DNA of 64,000 nucleotides from positions 90,916-154,915 of the IMG/VR virus record IMGVR_UViG_3300030419_006726; one strand, given 5' to 3'. Below are positions 33,835 to 42,869 of this stretch, piece after piece (positions within the stretch are counted from its first letter, which is position 1; the number at the start of each line of letters is the position of its first letter). The position numbers were made by a program, and so were the translations under genes. Source of the DNA: a virus. Below the pieces are notes generated by a model. It worked only from the letters and a program-made list of their open reading frames with translations, did not search any database and had not been told where the DNA came from.

Positions 33835-34404
33835 ATGGCTATTCAACCAAATAAATTAAGGTTACAAAAACTATTAGAAGGCTTAAACAGGGAAATCGCC
33901 TTGAACGGTACAACGCTCAAGGGCCACCGCGCTAAAGTTTCAACAATTACAGCTGATCAGAGTATGACATTGGCGGATTCTGGCGGATTCTTTCTGCTTG
34001 ATGCAGCCGATGAAACAGCGGCTGTTACCATCACTCTTCCAACATTGGTTAGTGAGTACATCGGTGTTACATATACTTTTGCCGTAAAAGATCCATCTGA
34101 TTTGGGGTTTCTTATTACCACCGGCGATGTAACGGACACTACAGGTGATATGTACATTGGATATGCAATGCTTGGCGCTGATCAGGTCGGCAGCACTTCA
34201 AATGGTGCTGGTGGTCGCATGTTGGCTCCTGCTGCAAATGACTCTGTTATTCATCTTGATGGCAATCTTGCTAATTCTGGTGGCGAAGCCGGATCAACCG
34301 TTAAGTTAACGGCTGTTTCTGCAACGGAATGGTATGTTGAAGCACTCATCCTCACAGATGATGCCGATGCTACTGGTGCCGCACTCTTCCAGAATGGTTC
34401 GTAA
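33835..34404 (+). CDS. Monocistronic, probably abundant virion protein
   Basis: A 189 aa protein (MAIQPNKLRLQKLLEGLNRE..., then a beta-rich Ala/Thr/Gly domain ending TGAALFQNGS). The start is fixed by AAGGAGGG at 33817-33824; an in-frame ATG at 33715 would read through the capsid terminator. With its own promoter-like boxes, a strong ribosome site and flanking terminators, it is expressed as a separate unit right after the capsid gene. A head decoration protein is the most natural guess; sequence alone does not show it. Confidence 0.6.
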   Translation: MAIQPNKLRLQKLLEGLNREIALNGTTLKGHRAKVSTITADQSMTLADSGGFFLLDAADETAAVTITLPTLVSEYIGVTYTFAVKDPSDLGFLITTGDVTDTTGDMYIGYAMLGADQVGSTSNGAGGRMLAPAANDSVIHLDGNLANSGGEAGSTVKLTAVSATEWYVEALILTDDADATGAALFQNGS

Positions 34405-34433
34405 ACTTTAATTTGCTTTAAAATTTTATTTTG

Positions 34434-34465
34434 CCCCGCCTTCACATGAAGGTGGGGTTTTTTTT
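34434..34465 (+). terminator. Strong intrinsic terminator
   Basis: CCCCGCCTTC and GAAGGTGGGG form a 10 bp stem with a 4-base loop (ACAT), followed by eight T (34458-34465). This is the clearest terminator in the window. Confidence 0.92.
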
Positions 34466-34475
34466 AATATGCAAA

Positions 34476-34484
34476 ACTAATTAT
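34476..34484 (+). promoter_or_regulatory. ACTAATTAT element before 2OG oxygenase
   Basis: Directly after the strong terminator and 21 bases before the ATG at 34506. Because transcription must restart here, this copy is good evidence that the element is a promoter. Confidence 0.55.
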
Positions 34485-34505
34485 AGTTACAACATTGGAG
34501 AGCCC

Positions 34506-35192
34506 ATGGCAAAAATAAAAGGCAAGATGATCAAGCCTTTTGGTCCCGTAATTGGTAAATTCTCAATCCCACAACACATTCTTGATGATTTGAACGATAC
34601 ATGTGATTTAATATCTGAAGATGAAAAAGTAAGTGAAGCTTTAGATCATTCAAAAAGACTAGTAGGAAAAGTCAGACAAGAATTGGCAATTCCAAACGAG
34701 GTTTTGACATTACATGTTGGATATTTCAACAATGTAGTTACCACGTATCTAAAAGAATTGAACAAGCAGCCCGCCGTAATTGAAAATGCACACAGTAATG
34801 GATTAAATATTTTAAAACCCGGAGCGAAGATTGATACTCATATTAAATCGGCTTGGTTTGTTAGGTCTTTCGCCGGCGATTACAATCCTGTTCACATGCA
34901 CCCGGATGCTGTAATATCATGCGCAGGATTTTTAAAAGTTCCAGACTGGGAAGAGGAGCAAGAGCTAGACAAAAAAGATCATTATGGACTAACACATGGC
35001 TGCTTGTCGTTTTTGTTTGGCGACCTTTCAGCATTATCTTCAGCAACTTATGTTGTCCGTCCCAAAGTGGGAGATCTATATTTATTTCCAGGCTGGTTGC
35101 AACATACGGTATATCCATTTCGGTCTAAAGGTGAGAGGAGATCGTTTTCTCTGAATATCATTCCTCAAATTAGTAATAATAGCGTGGGTTGA
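34506..35192 (+). CDS. 2OG-Fe(II) oxygenase superfamily protein
   Basis: A 228 aa double-stranded beta-helix protein of the putative 2OG-Fe(II) oxygenase type common in marine myoviruses. Candidate iron ligands are H130/H132 or D134 in NPVHMHPD and H200 in GWLQHTVYPF. R211/R212 in RRSFSLNI would hold the 2-oxoglutarate carboxylate. It probably hydroxylates a protein or nucleic acid; the substrate is unknown. I start it at 34506 with GGAG ahead, since the longer frame would include the terminator. It lies between head and neck genes. Confidence 0.75.
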   Translation: MAKIKGKMIKPFGPVIGKFSIPQHILDDLNDTCDLISEDEKVSEALDHSKRLVGKVRQELAIPNEVLTLHVGYFNNVVTTYLKELNKQPAVIENAHSNGLNILKPGAKIDTHIKSAWFVRSFAGDYNPVHMHPDAVISCAGFLKVPDWEEEQELDKKDHYGLTHGCLSFLFGDLSALSSATYVVRPKVGDLYLFPGWLQHTVYPFRSKGERRSFSLNIIPQISNNSVG

Positions 35193-35193
35193 T

Positions 35194-35202
35194 ACTAATT
35201 AC
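35194..35202 (+). promoter_or_regulatory. ACTAATTAC element before neck genes
   Basis: A recurrent-element copy in the 31 bp gap, 21 bases before the ATG at 35224 and upstream of GGAGGA. Confidence 0.4.
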
Positions 35203-35223
35203 CAATAGCGGAGGATCGTATGC

Positions 35224-36504
35224 ATGGCAGTACCAACTTTAACACCAGCAAGTCAAATGAGCAAAGTTATTTTGCCAGTAACTGGAAATCCAGAGGATGT
35301 TTCCGGTTCGCTGGCTTTTGGCGTTTATTCTGGCGTAGAAGAATTTCTATCAGGCGCCGCAGCACAGGTAGAATATACATATAGAAAATTAGGTGGCGAG
35401 ATACTGGATATTGAATTATCTGCATCAAACGTATACGCGTCATACGAAGAGGCTTGTTTAGAATATTCGTATATAGTTAATATACATCAGTCAAAAAACA
35501 TTATGGGCGATGCTTTGGGTTCACAGACTGGCTCATTTGACCATCTCGGAAACCTTGATGAAGGCCCCGAAAACGTTAATTTAAAATATCCAAGATTTTC
35601 ATTCTCATACGCAAAACGTGTTGCTAGCGCCCTATCAGAAGAAGCCGGCGTAGGCGGAAATACAACGTTTTATTCTGCTTCATTTGCGAGAGTTGCAAAG
35701 CAACAGGACTATGATTTGCAAAGATTGATTTATACAGCATCTGTTGACAATTCTGATCCGGCAACGGACAGCGGTGTGGCTTTTGCTGGGCTTATTGACG
35801 GCGATACTGGAAATAAAAAGGTCAATATCTCAAAAGTTTACTACAAGACGCCTCAAGCAATGTGGAGGTTTTATGGATACTATGGTGGAATTGGTGTTGT
35901 CGGCAACATGAACACATATGGGCAATATTCGGATGATTCTACCTTTGAAGTAATTCCCGCTTGGCAAAATAAGATGCAAGCCATGGCCTATGAGGACAGT
36001 ATTTATACAAGAGTGTCACACTATTCATATGAGCTAAGAAACAACAGGCTGAGACTATATCCAGTCCCAGATGAATGGTCTCCAGAATATTTTTGGGTGG
36101 AATTTACGATTCCAACCGATATCTGGGACGAATCTGATGACATTGATTATGGTATTTCCGGCGTCAACAACATGAACAGTTTGCCATTTGACAACATTCC
36201 ATACAATAATATAAATTCTATAGGAAAGCAGTGGATTCGAAGATTTGCTTTGGCGCTAGCTAAAGAAACTCTCGGACAAGTAAGAAGTAAATTTGGTGCA
36301 ATACCAATACCGGGAGAGTCTGTCACGTTGAACGGCGAAGCTTTGATTACTCAAGGCAAAGAAGAGCAAGAAAAGTTGCGAACAGAGCTTAAAGAAGTTC
36401 TTGTCGAGTTGGAATACGATGAGCTTCTTAAATCTGATGTGGAGTTGGTGGAAGCTGCATCCAAGATTTTCCAAGCAACACCGTTGCCGATATTTGTGGG
36501 GTAA
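35224..36504 (+). CDS. Neck or head-completion structural protein (gp13 position)
   Basis: A 426 aa protein. The C-terminal section (GKQWIRRFALALAKETLGQVRSKFGAIPIPGESVTLNGEAL, then a Glu/Leu/Lys helix) is one I associate with conserved neck-region proteins of marine T4-like phages. Position before the gp14-like gene supports a gp13-like role, but length and N-terminal domain differ from T4 gp13 (309 aa). Start ATG with GGAGGA at 35210-35215. Confidence 0.5.
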   Translation: MAVPTLTPASQMSKVILPVTGNPEDVSGSLAFGVYSGVEEFLSGAAAQVEYTYRKLGGEILDIELSASNVYASYEEACLEYSYIVNIHQSKNIMGDALGSQTGSFDHLGNLDEGPENVNLKYPRFSFSYAKRVASALSEEAGVGGNTTFYSASFARVAKQQDYDLQRLIYTASVDNSDPATDSGVAFAGLIDGDTGNKKVNISKVYYKTPQAMWRFYGYYGGIGVVGNMNTYGQYSDDSTFEVIPAWQNKMQAMAYEDSIYTRVSHYSYELRNNRLRLYPVPDEWSPEYFWVEFTIPTDIWDESDDIDYGISGVNNMNSLPFDNIPYNNINSIGKQWIRRFALALAKETLGQVRSKFGAIPIPGESVTLNGEALITQGKEEQEKLRTELKEVLVELEYDELLKSDVELVEAASKIFQATPLPIFVG

Positions 36505-36508
36505 ATAA

Positions 36509-37003
36509 ATGTCAGATGATAACGAATGGAAGCAACCAGCCGCCCCTCCTCCACCACTTTTTCTTGGCGAAAAAGAAAGAGACCTTGTTAAACAGGTAAA
36601 TGATGAGTTAATTGAACGAGTTATTGGCCAACAAATTGTCTACTATCCTATTGACATAGGCAGGACGAATTTTAATGACTTATACGGAGAAGCGATTGAA
36701 AAAACATTTTTGCCCCCTGTTCGCGTGTATGCCTTGGTTGAGTTTGAGGGTATACAGACAAAGTATTCTTCAAACATTGGTTTAGATAAGGATATTTCGT
36801 TGATTGTTCATTTCCATAAGAGGCGCCTGACAGAAGACCAAGACTTATTTGTGCGCGAAGGCGATTTTGTTGTTTACGGTGATGTTTTCTATGAAATTGT
36901 TACGCTAGGGGAACCAAAACAATTGTTTGGACAAATCGACCATAGAATTGAGATTTCAGCAAAATGCATAAGAGCAAGAGAGGGCTTATTCGATGCCAGT
37001 TAG
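36509..37003 (+). CDS. Neck protein (T4 gp14-like)
   Basis: A 164 aa protein with the pattern YYPIDIGRTNFNDLYGEAIEKTFLPP...VRVYALVE, which I recognise from gp14-type neck proteins of marine T4-like phages. The N-terminus is Pro-rich. It should join the packaged head to the tail. It overlaps the next gene by 11 bases. Confidence 0.6.
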   Translation: MSDDNEWKQPAAPPPPLFLGEKERDLVKQVNDELIERVIGQQIVYYPIDIGRTNFNDLYGEAIEKTFLPPVRVYALVEFEGIQTKYSSNIGLDKDISLIVHFHKRRLTEDQDLFVREGDFVVYGDVFYEIVTLGEPKQLFGQIDHRIEISAKCIRAREGLFDAS

Positions 37004-37901
37004 AAACGACGAGAATGAAGCAAATCTAAAAGAAATTACTTTTATGCCTTCGACTTTAGAAACGATCGATCGAGCATTTTTTGAGTTCATTGACGATAAA
37101 TTAAATATCTTTACTTCAACAAATAAGGGGTGGAATAAAACACCGGTGCTGTGGGTGTCTGCAGAGCGCGCTTTTCAAATAAAAAAGAATAAACAGTTAA
37201 GGGATAACAATGGCGTTTTAAAGTTGCCCATTATTACAATCGAAAAAACATCAATAACAAAAGATTCGACAATGCATGGTCGCCTAACAGCGCATATTCC
37301 CGATATTGACGATCCTCGCGGCGGAACAATTGTTATAGCAAGAAGAATTCAACAAGAAAAGACATCAAATTTCGCAGCAGCAGATTCTGCGCGTATGCGA
37401 GGTGCAAAAAACGCTGAAAGAGTTGGAAATAATCAAAATTATTATCCGAGAAAAAACAAGAAAATTGTTTATGAGAATATATCCATTCCTTTGCCTGTGT
37501 ATGTAAATGTTAATTATTCTGTAACACTTAGAGCAGAATATCAACAGCAAATAAACGAGATGCTTACACCATTTTTGACGAGAACGGGACAAATAAATAA
37601 CTTTTTCATTAACCACGACGGGCACAAGTTTGAGGGCTTCCTGCCAAAAGATTTTGCAGCCAATAATAACGTCCAAGACCTTGGTGAAGATGAAAGAATG
37701 TTTGAAACAAAAATTGATATTCGTGTCCTGGGCCATCTTATCGGTGGTGGCACCAATCAAGAGAAGCCGAAAGTGGTGATTCGTGAGAATGCGGTGCAAA
37801 TCAGATTTCCAAAAGAGCGCGTCATAGTGGGCGACGAACACCCAGATTCTTCTGATAATGTGAAGGTCGGAAGAAAAGACCGTTTTTATAAAGAGTTATA
37901 A
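36993..37901 (+). CDS. Tail completion/sheath stabiliser-like protein (gp15 position)
   Basis: A 302 aa, basic protein with an internal segment (SIPLPVYVNVNYSVTLRAEYQQQINEMLTPFLTRTGQI) typical of tail terminator or sheath-stabiliser proteins between gp14 and gp18 in T4-like phages. It starts inside the previous gene. Assignment rests on that segment and on the order 14-like, this gene, sheath. Confidence 0.55.
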   Translation: MPVRNDENEANLKEITFMPSTLETIDRAFFEFIDDKLNIFTSTNKGWNKTPVLWVSAERAFQIKKNKQLRDNNGVLKLPIITIEKTSITKDSTMHGRLTAHIPDIDDPRGGTIVIARRIQQEKTSNFAAADSARMRGAKNAERVGNNQNYYPRKNKKIVYENISIPLPVYVNVNYSVTLRAEYQQQINEMLTPFLTRTGQINNFFINHDGHKFEGFLPKDFAANNNVQDLGEDERMFETKIDIRVLGHLIGGGTNQEKPKVVIRENAVQIRFPKERVIVGDEHPDSSDNVKVGRKDRFYKEL

Positions 37902-37931
37902 TTCTATTTTTGGTGTTTGCACAAGAAAGCA

Positions 37932-37940
37932 ACTATTTAC
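37932..37940 (+). promoter_or_regulatory. ACTATTTAC element before tail sheath
   Basis: A recurrent-element copy in the 90 bp gap, followed by TATACG exactly as in the copy at 4091. It ends 51 bases before the sheath ATG. Confidence 0.45.
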
Positions 37941-37991
37941 TATACGAAAAGGCAATAAATAAATGGCCGGAATTTAAGGAGAAGCCTGAAT

Positions 37992-40900
37992 ATGTCAGCA
38001 AAAAAGTTTAAGTTTGTATCGCCCGGGATTTTTATCGATGAAATTGATAATAGTTTTATTCCCCGAGGCCCCCAGGCAAGGGGTCCGGTGATCATCGGTA
38101 GAACCGAACGCGGCCCTGCAATGCGCCCAGTTACAGTGAGTTCGTTTTCGGAATTCATCGAAATTTTTGGAAACCCAATCCCCGGAGGTCGCGCAGGTGA
38201 TGTTTGGCGTGATGGAAACTACGTCGGACCTACATATGCTGCATATGCCGCCCAAGCTTACTTGAGAGCCGGCGTTGGTCCCGTTACGATGATTCGACTT
38301 CTTGGTCATGATCACGATAGCGAAACAACCAGCGAAGGCGATGGCGCAGCCGGCTGGAAACTTGGTTCTGGCCCAACAAACGTTAGATCAACCAACAATG
38401 GTGCTTATGGTCTGTTCCTCTGGAACTCAGGCTCTTTCCAGACTATGGATGCGATTGCGGCTGCTAAAAATGCAAGTGGTAATACGATTGCCGATGACGA
38501 TTACGAGCCCAAGCGCGCTCCGGTTTCTGGAACTCTTGCCGCAGTTTGGTATCTAACCGAAGGCAATATTGAGCTTTCTGGTGTTGCCGGCACCAGTGAC
38601 CTTGCGGTCACCGGTACGGCTTTCTTGACGCCCTCAATTGGCGCTAGCCACGAATTTAGAGCGCTAGTCAAAGATTCAAATGGCGATATTATCAAGCAGA
38701 CAACATTCAACTTTGATGATACTTCTGACAAGTATATTCGCGATGTGTTCAACACTAATCCACAATTGACCAATACACAGTTTACTCAAACCTCACAGGT
38801 CGAGAAGTATTGGCTAGGTCAATCATACGACAACTTTGTTAGATCTCACGTTTCCGGAACAGCATCCGGCAAATCAATGGCTGCTATTCTTGCAATCGAG
38901 AGCGGATCCACAGGTTGGCACGATATGAAGGGTTCTATGCAAAATGCAGAAACCGGATACTTCATCTCTCAGGATTTGAGCAGCGAGTATGCCAGCTTCA
39001 ATGCTGCCGAGATGCAAAAGCTATTCAAGTTCGTTGGGCTTGACCATGGTGCCTGGATTCAAAACAATCTTAAGATTTCTATTCAAGATATTAAGAAGTC
39101 CACTAGACCAGATTCTGATCTTTACGGAACCTTCTCGGTTGTTGTAAGAAGAATTGAAGATACTGACAACGCTCCAAGAATTGTTGAAAGATTCTCAAGT
39201 TGTACTCTAGACCCCAGTTCTCCTGATTATATTGCAAGAAAGATTGGTGATCAATATTACCAGTGGTCCGATACAGAGCGCCGTCTTAGAATTTATGGAC
39301 AGTACCCAAATCGCTCCAACTTCATTCGCGTTGTGATGAACGAAGACGTTGATGCTGGATCTACAGATCCAAGATATCTTCCATTCGGTGTACACGGACC
39401 TGTTAGATTCTCTGGCTGGACTTATATTTCCGGAGCCGCAGAGACAGTGATGTTGACTTCTGATCACGCTGACGGAACAGCACATCCTCTTGATTTTATT
39501 GGATTGCGATTCGCTAAAGGACATCCGGACATTCCTGCTTCTTATCATTTAATGGCAGATAATAGCAGCGACGACGGCGGCGGGCATGGAGCCACAGTAC
39601 CATTCTTGTTCACAGGACCACAGGCCGCCGGTCAATTCGGCTCCGAAGATCCTACAGAAACAACATGGACGGGTTCTGTCGAGTATCCAAGAGTCCCACT
39701 AAGACTCTCTGCATCCGATGGCGCTATGTCCGATCCAACCAATGCCTACTTTGGCTTCCAAACAACAAGAGAAGCGTCAAGCACAAGATACGATAGAAGC
39801 ATTCCTGACGTATTGCGTCCAATGCCGATGGGTATTAGCTCATTCGTGCCAGTCAGTAGCGATATTGATTCATCGACTGAATATTCGTACATCTTTACTC
39901 TAGACGATATCATTACCGATACGGACAAAACTCAAGTAGCTGTTTGGGTGTCCGGATCAAGAGTGGCAGGTAACTCTGCAACTACTGGTGGATATGCAAG
40001 AATCTTGACGCATGGATATGACAGATTTACATCACCATTCTTCGGTGGCTTCGATGGCCTCGACATTACAGAGATGGAGCCATTTAGAAATACACGTCTA
40101 GACGATGGTGCCGCTAATAACGAGTTGGATAACTATGCTTTTAACACTGTTAAGCGCGCTATTGATTCTTGTGCAGATCCAGAGTTTGTTGAGTACAACT
40201 TAATGGTTGCCCCTGGAATCACAAACGAGAAACTAACACAACACATGACTAATGTTTGTGAGGATCGCGGCGATGCATTGGCAATTATTGATCCAAAGGG
40301 TGGATATGTCGCGGTAGCCGAAAATACAGACGGCGAAGTCAGTCGTAGGGGTAGTGTTACCGATGTTGTTAACAACATGAGGGACAGAGGACTCAATAGC
40401 AGTTACGCATGTGCATACTATCCTTGGGTAAGAATTCAAGACACCATCAACGCACAGACTCTTTGGATGCCTCCCTCCGTGGTTGCGCTCGGTACATTCG
40501 CCAGTTCACAGCGTAAGTCAGAGCTTTGGTTCGCCCCCGCAGGCTTTAACCGCGGCGGCTTGACAGAAGGCTCGGCAGGACTACCAGTTGTTGGCGTAAG
40601 AGAGCGTCTTACATCTTCCGACCGTGACGAATTGTACGCACAAAACATTAATCCGATTGCTAGCTTCCCATCAGAGGGGATCGTAATTTTCGGACAGAAG
40701 ACTTTACAGATGCAAAGATCTTCACTAGATAGAATTAATGTCCGTCGATTGATGATCTTCCTCAAGAAAGAGGTTTCCAGATTGGCGACAAGAGTACTCT
40801 TTGACCAAAACGTTGAAGCAACTTGGAACCGATTTAAGGCACTGGTTGATCCTTTCCTTGCAAGTGTAAGAGCACGATTTGGTATCACGGAATACAGATT

Positions 40901-41045
40901 GGTTCTTGACGAGAGCACAACAACTCCTGACTTGATTGATCAGAATGTGCTTTACGCAAAGATTCTCTTGAAACCAGCAAGAGCAATCGAATTTATCGCC
41001 ATCGACTTTGTGATTGCAAATACAGGCGCTTCGTTTGACGATTAA
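37992..41045 (+). CDS. Contractile tail sheath protein (T4 gp18-like)
   Basis: A 1017 aa sheath subunit. The N-terminus (FVSPGIFIDEIDNSFIPRGPQARGPVIIGRTERGP) and C-terminal domain (YPWVRIQDTINAQTLWMPPSVVALG, FPSEGIVIFGQKTLQ, RINVRRLMIFLKKEV, ATRVLFDQN) are clear for gp18. It is about 350 residues longer than T4 gp18 (659 aa), so the surface-exposed domains (about residues 110-650) are enlarged. TTAAGGAG lies ahead of the ATG. The tube gene follows. Confidence 0.92.
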   Translation: MSAKKFKFVSPGIFIDEIDNSFIPRGPQARGPVIIGRTERGPAMRPVTVSSFSEFIEIFGNPIPGGRAGDVWRDGNYVGPTYAAYAAQAYLRAGVGPVTMIRLLGHDHDSETTSEGDGAAGWKLGSGPTNVRSTNNGAYGLFLWNSGSFQTMDAIAAAKNASGNTIADDDYEPKRAPVSGTLAAVWYLTEGNIELSGVAGTSDLAVTGTAFLTPSIGASHEFRALVKDSNGDIIKQTTFNFDDTSDKYIRDVFNTNPQLTNTQFTQTSQVEKYWLGQSYDNFVRSHVSGTASGKSMAAILAIESGSTGWHDMKGSMQNAETGYFISQDLSSEYASFNAAEMQKLFKFVGLDHGAWIQNNLKISIQDIKKSTRPDSDLYGTFSVVVRRIEDTDNAPRIVERFSSCTLDPSSPDYIARKIGDQYYQWSDTERRLRIYGQYPNRSNFIRVVMNEDVDAGSTDPRYLPFGVHGPVRFSGWTYISGAAETVMLTSDHADGTAHPLDFIGLRFAKGHPDIPASYHLMADNSSDDGGGHGATVPFLFTGPQAAGQFGSEDPTETTWTGSVEYPRVPLRLSASDGAMSDPTNAYFGFQTTREASSTRYDRSIPDVLRPMPMGISSFVPVSSDIDSSTEYSYIFTLDDIITDTDKTQVAVWVSGSRVAGNSATTGGYARILTHGYDRFTSPFFGGFDGLDITEMEPFRNTRLDDGAANNELDNYAFNTVKRAIDSCADPEFVEYNLMVAPGITNEKLTQHMTNVCEDRGDALAIIDPKGGYVAVAENTDGEVSRRGSVTDVVNNMRDRGLNSSYACAYYPWVRIQDTINAQTLWMPPSVVALGTFASSQRKSELWFAPAGFNRGGLTEGSAGLPVVGVRERLTSSDRDELYAQNINPIASFPSEGIVIFGQKTLQMQRSSLDRINVRRLMIFLKKEVSRLATRVLFDQNVEATWNRFKALVDPFLASVRARFGITEYRLVLDESTTTPDLIDQNVLYAKILLKPARAIEFIAIDFVIANTGASFDD

Positions 41046-41056
41046 TACAATTGACG

Positions 41057-41065
41057 ACTATATAC
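41057..41065 (+). promoter_or_regulatory. ACTATATAC element before tail tube
   Basis: A variant of the recurrent element in the 41 bp gap, 21 bases before the tube ATG and upstream of AAGGAG. Confidence 0.35.
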
Positions 41066-41086
41066 TATTGAAGGAGAATTAGTTAA

Positions 41087-41653
41087 ATGGCATTTTGGAC
41101 AGAAGTCACTGCAGACACCAAAGACCCAAAAAGACAGTTTAGATTTACTTTACAAATCACCGGTTTTGGTACCGGACTTATTTGGTTTGCTAAGAAAGTC
41201 AATAAACCATCTTTTACAATATCAGAAACACCACACAAATATTTAAATCACACTTTTTACTATCCCGGTAAGCTTGAGTGGAATACAATTACGGCTACTT
41301 TGGTGGATCCAGTGGATCCAGATGTTGCAGCAACTGTTTCAGACCTTGTGCGGATGGCTGGTTACAGCCCTCCTGGCACACCAGACGAAACAAGCACCAT
41401 GTCCAAGGGCAAATCAGTCGGCAGCTTGCAGGATGTTATCATTACGCAAATTGATGGCGATGGAGCGTTTGTTGAAAAGTGGACACTAAAGAACGCATGG
41501 GTTAAAGACATCAAATATGGTGATCTTGATTATGATGGTGATGACATGACCCTGGTTGACATCGAATTGCGCTACGATTGGGCAGTTTGTGAAACATCGA
41601 TCGGCAGTTCAGTAAGCGCGAACACTAAATTCTTCAGCCTTGACGGCGCATAA
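41087..41653 (+). CDS. Tail tube protein (T4 gp19-like)
   Basis: A 188 aa protein (T4 gp19 is 163 aa) with the tube pattern RFTLQITG...FAKKVNKPSFTISETPHKYLNHTFYYPGKLEWNTITATLVDPVDPD and ending WAVCETSIGSSVSANTKFFSLDGA. It polymerises into the inner tail tube under the sheath. Strong AAGGAG. Confidence 0.9.
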   Translation: MAFWTEVTADTKDPKRQFRFTLQITGFGTGLIWFAKKVNKPSFTISETPHKYLNHTFYYPGKLEWNTITATLVDPVDPDVAATVSDLVRMAGYSPPGTPDETSTMSKGKSVGSLQDVIITQIDGDGAFVEKWTLKNAWVKDIKYGDLDYDGDDMTLVDIELRYDWAVCETSIGSSVSANTKFFSLDGA

Positions 41654-41683
41654 TAATACTTAAAATAAAATGAGAGGTGAAAT

Positions 41684-42565
41684 TTGGCTAGAAACGACTC
41701 TAGACGCCTAGGCGCTAGGAGCGGTGGAGATAAATCTTCCACGCCACCTGTTATGAACGTAGATAAGGGAGCGGATAATGATTCTTCACCGCTTTCTTTT
41801 GTCGTTCCTACAGAATTTGTAGACTTGCCATCGAAAGGCAAGTTTTATCCACAAAATCATCCTTTGCATATGGTTGATACAGCCGAGATCCGGCATATGA
41901 CTGCAAAGGATGAGGATATTTTAACTTCAAGAACACTGTTAAAAAAAGGTATCGCTTTAGATCGTTTTTTGAGCAATATTCTTGTTGATAAGAGAATCGA
42001 TATAACAAAATTGTTGGTGTGCGACAAGAACGCGATGATTGTTGCAGCAAGAATTTCCGGATATGGTGCAGACTACAACACAAGAGTGGTGTGCCCTGCC
42101 TGTCTTGCGCAAGTGGAGCATGATTTTGACTTAAACAACGCAGCAATTGTTACCACGGACGATATTGATTACGAGGCACACAATGTTACATGCACAGAAA
42201 ACGGGACTTTTTTGCTTCATTTGGAAAAAATGAATGTTGAGCTTGAAGTGCGACTTATGTATGGCGCCGATGAAAAGGAGCTAGCTAGATTAACAGAGCA
42301 AAACAAGAAAAATAAACGTGCGAATTCTCTGTTAACAGATCAGCTTAAAAGATTTATTGTTTCGGTTAATGGTGATTCTGAAAGAAGAACAATCAATTAT
42401 GTTGTCGACAATATGCCAGCCATCGACGCCAGATATTTGAGAAAAATCTATCAGGCTATTACTCCAACTGTTGATTTATCACAGGATTTTGAATGTAGCG
42501 AATGCGGCCATGAGCAGCAAATGGAGGTTCCGTTTACAGCGGACTTTTTTTGGCCTGACCGGTGA
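41684..42565 (+). CDS. Baseplate hub protein (T4 gp26-like)
   Basis: A 293 aa protein from a TTG start with GAGAGGTG ahead. The segment FVDLPSKGKFYPQNHPLHMVDTAEIRHMTAKDEDILTSRTLLKKGIALDRFL is a strong gp26-type baseplate signature. Two cysteine pairs (CPAC near residue 148 and CSEC near 271) probably bind zinc. The 3' end contains a run of seven T (42545-42551) and runs 95 bases into another open frame (see the next gene and findings). Confidence 0.8.
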   Translation: MARNDSRRLGARSGGDKSSTPPVMNVDKGADNDSSPLSFVVPTEFVDLPSKGKFYPQNHPLHMVDTAEIRHMTAKDEDILTSRTLLKKGIALDRFLSNILVDKRIDITKLLVCDKNAMIVAARISGYGADYNTRVVCPACLAQVEHDFDLNNAAIVTTDDIDYEAHNVTCTENGTFLLHLEKMNVELEVRLMYGADEKELARLTEQNKKNKRANSLLTDQLKRFIVSVNGDSERRTINYVVDNMPAIDARYLRKIYQAITPTVDLSQDFECSECGHEQQMEVPFTADFFWPDR

Positions 42566-42569
42566 GTAC

Positions 42570-42812
42570 ATGGAGCAAGTGTATGAGCAGTTTTTCTATC
42601 TGCAATATACCGGTGGCTGGAGCTTTATTGAGGCATACAATTTGCCCGTTGGATTGCGAACATGGTTTGTTAAGAGACTGGCAAAGCAGATAGAGACCGA
42701 AAATAAGGCTGTTGAAGATGCGTCTTCTGGAAATAAAAATAGCAAGACATATACTGTCGACCAATTATCGCAATTTCCCGGCCTTGGCGATGGCCTAAGC
42801 CGAAAGTCGTAG
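42570..42812 (+). CDS. Small tail-assembly protein downstream of gp26-like gene
   Basis: An 80 aa protein starting MEQVYEQFFYLQYTGGWSF, chosen because this ATG follows GGTGAG and the upstream stop. The same frame is open back to at least 42471, inside the gp26-like gene, so frameshift fusion is possible. The end overlaps a terminator stem. I think of it as a tail-assembly chaperone-like or hub-assembly (gp51 position) protein, without sequence proof. Confidence 0.5.
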   Translation: MEQVYEQFFYLQYTGGWSFIEAYNLPVGLRTWFVKRLAKQIETENKAVEDASSGNKNSKTYTVDQLSQFPGLGDGLSRKS

Positions 42813-42835
42813 CTGACTTTCGGTTATTTTTATTT
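42800..42835 (+). terminator. Intrinsic terminator overlapping stop codon
   Basis: CCGAAAGTC (42800-42808) and GACTTTCGG (42815-42823) form a perfect 9 bp stem with loop GTAGCT, followed by TTATTTTTATTT. The stop TAG of the preceding gene is in the loop region. Confidence 0.85.
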
Positions 42836-42841
42836 ATGAAA

Positions 42842-42850
42842 ACTAATTAT
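42842..42850 (+). promoter_or_regulatory. ACTAATTAT element after terminator
   Basis: Seven bases beyond the terminator tail and 19 bases before the ATG at 42870. It is the second case of the element sitting directly behind a terminator. Confidence 0.5.
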
Positions 42851-42869
42851 TTTTGTCGAGGGCTTTTTT

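Noticed and set aside
37365-37841. Minus-strand frame of 158 codons inside the gp15-position gene
   Set aside because: Cys/His/Ile-rich low-quality translation, opposite to all other genes, no ribosome site and fully inside a well supported gene.
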